Below the pieces are notes generated by a model. That model worked only from the letters and a program-made list of their open reading frames with translations, was not told the origin of the DNA and did no database searches. The translations under genes and the position numbers were made by a program. A DNA stretch of 64,000 nt, taken from the NCBI RefSeq assembly GCF_028288465.1, contig NZ_JAQBNR010000069.1:1-64000 (forward strand), given 5' to 3'. Shown here one piece after another: positions 60,612-64,000 of this stretch; within the stretch, counting starts at the first letter, position 1; each line of letters opens with the position of its first letter. This stretch comes from Ferruginibacter sp. Lineage in GTDB: Bacteria > Bacteroidota > Bacteroidia > Chitinophagales > Chitinophagaceae.

Positions 60612-61592
60612 TCAACGGTTGTTAAGCTTTTGTTGCAATGCCCTGCTGGTTTCATTGATGGTTGATTCTATGCTGCGGTAATTAAAATGAGGCAAAAAGG
60701 ATTTTAACTTGCTGTTATCATACCGCTCCTGCGACAACGCGGAAGCTGCGGTTTCTTTTGTTAGTAATGGGTCTTTCCCGGTAATCAGGCTTTTAAGTGC
60801 CTCCATACGCCAAACCATTTTTGCAATGAGTGGTGTAACTTTCTTATGCGGTTGCTTCTTATGAAAAGCGGTGGCTATTAAATTAAAAATTTCCTGGTAG
60901 GTTTTGTTGGCAGCACTTACGATAAAACGCTCGGCTGTTATATTACTGTCCATTAATTGCAGCATGATGGATGCAACGTCCCTGACATCTACAAAGCCGT
61001 TGATACCATCCGTATACCAGGGAAATTCATCGTAGGCTGTTTTAAAAATCTGGGAGCTGCCAGATTCCCAGTCTCCTGCACCTAAAATAATAGTGGGGTT
61101 AACTACCACAGCATCCAGTCCCTCTGCTATACCACGCCATACTTCGAGCTCGGCCATGTACTTGCTCTGGCCATAACTGCTGGTGCTGTTTTCTTCTGTC
61201 CAGGGCATTGTTTCATTGATCATTTCCCCGGCAAATTTTCTTCCCAACGCTGCTACGGAACTTACATACACCATTTTATTTACGCCTGCATTCAATGCAG
61301 CATTTACGATATTGGCAGTGCCTTCAATATTTACGGTAAACAATTCTTTTTTACGGCGGGGATTAAACGTAACGATGGCTGCACAATGATATACCTGTGT
61401 AATATCCTGCTGCATCAGTTCTTCAAGACCAATCACATCCAAAATACTACAGGGTACCTGTGTTAATAATGTTGAATCAAAAGAAGGCAATGCGGTCTTA
61501 TTGTAAATCGCTGTAACTCCTTTGCCTTGTGCAAGCAATTGCGTAATTACCTCTTTACCCAATAAACCGCTGCCGCCTGTGACAAGAATCAT
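60612..61592 (-). CDS. NAD-dependent epimerase/dehydratase family protein
   Basis: Extended SDR of 326 residues. It starts MILVTGGSGLLGKEVITQLL (NAD-binding GxxGxxG), has VYHCAAIVTFNPRRKKE, the catalytic YGQSKYMAELEVWRG (YxxxK) and VVNPTIILGAGDW. It is like dihydroflavonol-reductase or sterol-type extended SDRs rather than sugar 4-epimerases. Substrate unknown. The frame reaches ATG 61616, but ATG 61592 puts the Rossmann motif at the N-terminus as usual. Confidence 0.9.
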   Translation of the reverse strand: MILVTGGSGLLGKEVITQLLAQGKGVTAIYNKTALPSFDSTLLTQVPCSILDVIGLEELMQQDITQVYHCAAIVTFNPRRKKELFTVNIEGTANIVNAALNAGVNKMVYVSSVAALGRKFAGEMINETMPWTEENSTSSYGQSKYMAELEVWRGIAEGLDAVVVNPTIILGAGDWESGSSQIFKTAYDEFPWYTDGINGFVDVRDVASIMLQLMDSNITAERFIVSAANKTYQEIFNLIATAFHKKQPHKKVTPLIAKMVWRMEALKSLITGKDPLLTKETAASALSQERYDNSKLKSFLPHFNYRSIESTINETSRALQQKLNNR

Positions 61593-61681
61593 AATATTTG
61601 ATATAAGATTGGTCACGAAGATAATCCCAATCTGTGAAAGCTGAAATACCTGTAGCTGCCGCGATTTATTATTACAGGTTA

Positions 61682-61741
61682 GAAATAAAAACTGCTATGC
61701 AACCATATCGATTTTTTTCAAAATCTCAGGCCACATAGCAG
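61682..61741 (-). terminator. Intrinsic terminator downstream of the OmpA-like gene
   Basis: On the minus strand a 13-bp stem with three G-U pairs (61729-61741 with 61692-61704), a 24-nt loop and a TTTTTATTT tail, about 105 nt after the OmpA-like stop. Confidence 0.7.
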
Positions 61742-61844
61742 CAAACCAAAACCAAATACCAAGATGAAAAATTTCTTCCAGATAATTTTCTAATTTTTAA
61801 AATAGATATAGAAACAGATCATACCGCAGCCCGATCCTGAGCCT

Positions 61845-62567
61845 TTAATTTTTTTGAGCTGCCTGTTGTTTTGCTTCCGCTTTCATTTTATCATTGGCAG
61901 TAACTGCAAATTCAACGCGGCGATTACTTGCCCTTCCTGCTTCAGTACTATTATCAGCCTTTGGCTGTGTTTCGCCATACCATTTAATGGTTAACCTGCC
62001 TGATGAAATACCCTGCGCTTTTAAATAATCCCCTACAGCGTCAGCCCTTCTTTGTGAAAGGGATAAATTATAGGGAGCAGTACCCACATTGTCGGTATGC
62101 CCTTCAATTAGAATATTAGTTTCAGGATACTGGTTAAATATCTTTACGAGTTTACCCAATGCCAGTTTTGAATTGTCTGTAATATTATATTGATTGGTAG
62201 CAAAAAAAACACCCGCTGCCGAACCATCCGGATTTTTTTCATCGAAGGTTACATTGATACCTTCTTCTACCCTGCTTACCTGTGCACCAGGTACTTCATT
62301 CTTTATTGCATCTGCCTGCCTGTCCATTTTGTCACCAATCAAGCCACCAGCTACGCCGCCTACTACGGCTCCAATAAGTGCACCCAACACAGTATTGCTT
62401 TTCTTACCAACATTGTTTCCAATGATGCCACCAACAGCAGCCCCACTTGCAGCACCAACGGTGGCCCCCTTTTGTTTGTTGTTCATTTTCCTGGTGGTTT
62501 TGCAGGCTGGCAAAACAAAAATAGTTGCCGCCAGACACAGCAAAAAATACCCTTTTAACTTACACAT
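61845..62567 (-). CDS. OmpA-family lipoprotein with glycine zipper (YiaD-like)
   Basis: Lipoprotein of 240 residues: signal ending FVLPAC, a glycine-zipper segment (about 35-80; GAASGAAVGGIIGNNVGKK), then the OmpA C-terminal peptidoglycan-binding domain (about 115-225) with ILIEGHTDNVGTAPYNLSLS and ASNRRVEFAV. It should tether the outer membrane to the cell wall. An Ala/Lys/Gln tail ends the protein. It follows a lipocalin-like lipoprotein gene on the same strand, and a terminator lies downstream. Confidence 0.93.
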   Translation of the reverse strand: MCKLKGYFLLCLAATIFVLPACKTTRKMNNKQKGATVGAASGAAVGGIIGNNVGKKSNTVLGALIGAVVGGVAGGLIGDKMDRQADAIKNEVPGAQVSRVEEGINVTFDEKNPDGSAAGVFFATNQYNITDNSKLALGKLVKIFNQYPETNILIEGHTDNVGTAPYNLSLSQRRADAVGDYLKAQGISSGRLTIKWYGETQPKADNSTEAGRASNRRVEFAVTANDKMKAEAKQQAAQKN

Positions 62568-62585
62568 AGACGTTTATTTTAAAAC

Positions 62586-63074
62586 TTATTTTTTTACAAA
62601 ATTGTATACATATACTGCAGGCTTTCCCTCAAATGTTATGTGTGATTTCAGCTGCATACTGTTATCAGTTATACCTGAAACATCCAGCCGGAAACCATCA
62701 CCATTATCCATCGGATTTCGTTTATCATCAAGTCTCTTAAATTGAAATTGTTTTGCCGCGTCTTTTGGTTCGTAAATGGACCATTTTATCAAACGCTGTA
62801 CAGCACTGCATTCCGAGCCGCTAGAATTAATATTGTAACTACCTGTGCCATTATTGGAAACAAAATTCCAGGAACTACCCACGAAGCAATTAAAGGATGC
62901 TTCATTAAAAATTGTGGCTTTCACTTTTCCTTCAATACCTTCTGTAGTGATGGTTTCAAGCATCCAGGTGCCATCTATCTTATGCTTCATATCTCTTGCC
63001 TCTTTTGACGCAGAGCAGGAATAAAGCAAGACAAGCACCAGGAAGGCAGTGACATATTTTTGTATATTTCTCAT
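62586..63074 (-). CDS. Lipocalin-like lipoprotein
   Basis: Protein of 162 residues from ATG 63074 (MRNIQKYVTAF), with a lipoprotein signal ending VLLYSC. The mature part begins with a lipocalin-type IDGTWMLETITTEG motif and has alternating strands through YVYNFVKK. Lipocalin-like lipoproteins of this kind are common in Bacteroidota and uncharacterised. The upstream frame to 63119 would bury the signal peptide, so it was rejected. It is 18 nt from the OmpA-like gene and likely co-transcribed. Confidence 0.85.
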   Translation of the reverse strand: MRNIQKYVTAFLVLVLLYSCSASKEARDMKHKIDGTWMLETITTEGIEGKVKATIFNEASFNCFVGSSWNFVSNNGTGSYNINSSGSECSAVQRLIKWSIYEPKDAAKQFQFKRLDDKRNPMDNGDGFRLDVSGITDNSMQLKSHITFEGKPAVYVYNFVKK

Positions 63075-63119
63075 ACAATAGTTTAATTGTTTTTTTGAGA
63101 AAGGCAATTTGGATGCCAC

Positions 63120-63463
63120 AAAAAATACCAGTTGGCTATGGTCAGTAAAAAAGAAATAAATAAAATGTGTTTGAGGAACTTATTCTACAAATTGGAGTGC
63201 TGTGCCAGATACTGAAGGCGGTTAGAATTTAAAGCCAGGTAAGTTATCATATAGGTGATTTATTTATGACACTATTAAAAAATGCTACTGCTTTTATGCT
63301 GTAGCATTAATACTATTTTAAAAGATAATAATAATCAGATCACCTATAAACAGATGGGTTTACACAACGACTCAACAGTTCCAAAAAGGTATACCGTATA
63401 AGTGAGTGACACAACGATGCCGCCATAAAAAACTACTGCCGGCAAAAAATAATCAGGCAATTG
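63120..63463. other. 344-bp gene-free region with a nested inverted-repeat element
   Basis: No credible gene. The main content is a composite element at 63250-63348: outer 10-bp inverted arms TATAGGTGAT/ATCACCTATA around an inner hairpin AATGCTAC/GTAGCATT. The inner hairpin is followed on the minus strand by a T-run and probably ends the pheS transcript. Confidence 0.7.
63275..63308 (-). terminator. Probable terminator downstream of pheS
   Basis: Minus-strand stem AATGCTAC/GTAGCATT (63301-63308 with 63281-63288) plus inner pairs, followed by a T-run of six. It is about 155 nt after the pheS stop, an unusually long 3' region. Confidence 0.55.
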
Positions 63464-64000
63464 CTATACTGCACTGGTAAACTGTTTTAAAAAACGTACA
63501 TCATTTTCACTGAACAACCGCAGATCTTTTATCTGGTATTTCAGCATGGTAATTCTTTCAACCCCCATACCAAATGCAAAACCGGTGTACTTATTGGAAT
63601 CGATGCCACAGTTATCCAGCAGATTTGGATGCACCATGCCACAACCCAATATTTCTACCCAACCGGTATGTTTGCAAACGCTGCAACCCGGGCCACCACA
63701 AATGAGGCAGCTGATGTCCATCTCGGCACTGGGCTCTGTAAAAGGAAAATAGCTTGGCCTGAAACGAATCTTCACTTCTTTGCCAAACATTTCCTGCACG
63801 AAAAAATACAGGGTTTGTTTAAGGTCGGCGAAAGAAACATTTTCGGCAATGTACAAACCTTCCACCTGGTGAAAAAAGCAATGCGCCCGGGCGCTGATGG
63901 TTTCGTTGCGGTACACACGTCCCGGGCAAATAATGCGGATCGGCAATTTACCTTTTTCCATCTCCCTTACCTGTACGCTGGATGTGTGTGTGCGCAGCAG
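63464..64000 (-). CDS. pheS: Phenylalanyl-tRNA synthetase alpha subunit (partial, N-terminus off the right edge)
   Basis: C-terminal 178 residues of the catalytic subunit that charges tRNA-Phe with PheT. The frame is open to the window edge, giving LLRTHTSSVQVREMEKGKLP, then HCFFHQVEGLYIAENVSF and motif 3 FAFGMGVERITMLKYQIKDL. The insert CLICGGPGCSVCKHTGW carries four Cys, as in other Bacteroidota and Thermus-like PheS. The 5' end is missing only because of the window boundary. Confidence 0.95.
   Translation of the reverse strand: MLRTHTSSVQVREMEKGKLPIRIICPGRVYRNETISARAHCFFHQVEGLYIAENVSFADLKQTLYFFVQEMFGKEVKIRFRPSYFPFTEPSAEMDISCLICGGPGCSVCKHTGWVEILGCGMVHPNLLDNCGIDSNKYTGFAFGMGVERITMLKYQIKDLRLFSENDVRFLKQFTSAV

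Noticed and set aside
1..64000. tRNA, rRNA, prophage, toxin-antitoxin, restriction or other defence genes
   Set aside because: I looked through all gaps and frames and found no cloverleaf, rRNA segment or recognisable defence or phage protein; the window is core genome.

Overview
The window looks like a chromosomal segment of a Bacteroidota bacterium, most likely Chitinophagaceae or a close relative. Evidence: gliding and type IX secretion genes (GldC, GldH, a PorG-like barrel, a Por-type C-terminal sorting domain), the gene order nadK-porG-uppS-bamA-skp-skp-murI, BatD, DUF4290, an RprXY-like two-component pair, MurA with Asp in place of the fosfomycin-target Cys, and promoters of the Bacteroidota type (TTG-N20-TAnnTTTG). 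The sequence is AT-rich. I see no rRNA, tRNA, CRISPR array, prophage or insertion sequence. Nearly everything is core housekeeping.

Layout. 1-6.0 kb: cell-elongation operon mreB-mreC-mreD-mrdA-rodA on the minus strand (rodA runs off the left edge). 6.2-13.8 kb: purD, a tandem POT + OPT peptide-transporter pair, a secreted M43 metalloprotease lipoprotein, serS. 14-17.3 kb: small conserved protein, cyclophilin, a 14-copy heptamer array before gcvH, VanZ-like protein, DUF4290 protein with an Arg/Gly/Asn tail, a tiny Cys/Lys-rich exported peptide. 17.4-27.1 kb: psd, cdsA and a CPBP protease; dusB; AlkD-like, membrane, GPx and ALDH genes; tadA; a mini T9SS cargo; SOD; an alpha/beta hydrolase with a palindromic operator-like site. 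27.2-36.9 kb: yidD-rnpA-rpmH, murI, two Skp/OmpH chaperones, bamA, uppS, porG, nadK, a CBS protein. 36.9-40.4 kb: hydrolase, CvpA, YqeY, GldC, a glycosyltransferase with a degenerate EX7E motif. 40.6-46.3 kb: a complete CzcCBA-type metal efflux operon. 46.4-55.5 kb: CNNM/CBS protein, gmk, murA, HAD phosphatase, SDR, BatD, two-component system. 55.6-64 kb: GldH, YicC, pseudouridine synthase, a 570-bp gap with DnaA-box-like sites, an LpxD-like acyltransferase, a CarboxypepD_reg protein, a nucleoside-diphosphate-sugar epimerase, OmpA and lipocalin-like lipoproteins, and the C-terminal part of pheS.

Many genes act together on the envelope: peptidoglycan precursors and elongation (murA, murI, uppS, mre/mrd), outer-membrane biogenesis (bamA, skp, an lpxD-like gene, OmpA), phospholipids (cdsA, psd) and T9SS/gliding (porG, gldC, gldH).

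The least ordinary signals are non-coding. They are a roughly 75-bp element present three times in intergenic DNA (16.2, 46.4 and 51.0 kb, once inverted), a 7-bp tandem array, helically phased TTAA motifs before the efflux operon, terminators placed directly before the rnpA and murI start codons, and a nested inverted-repeat element downstream of pheS. I did not find a convincing new multi-gene defence or biosynthetic system.
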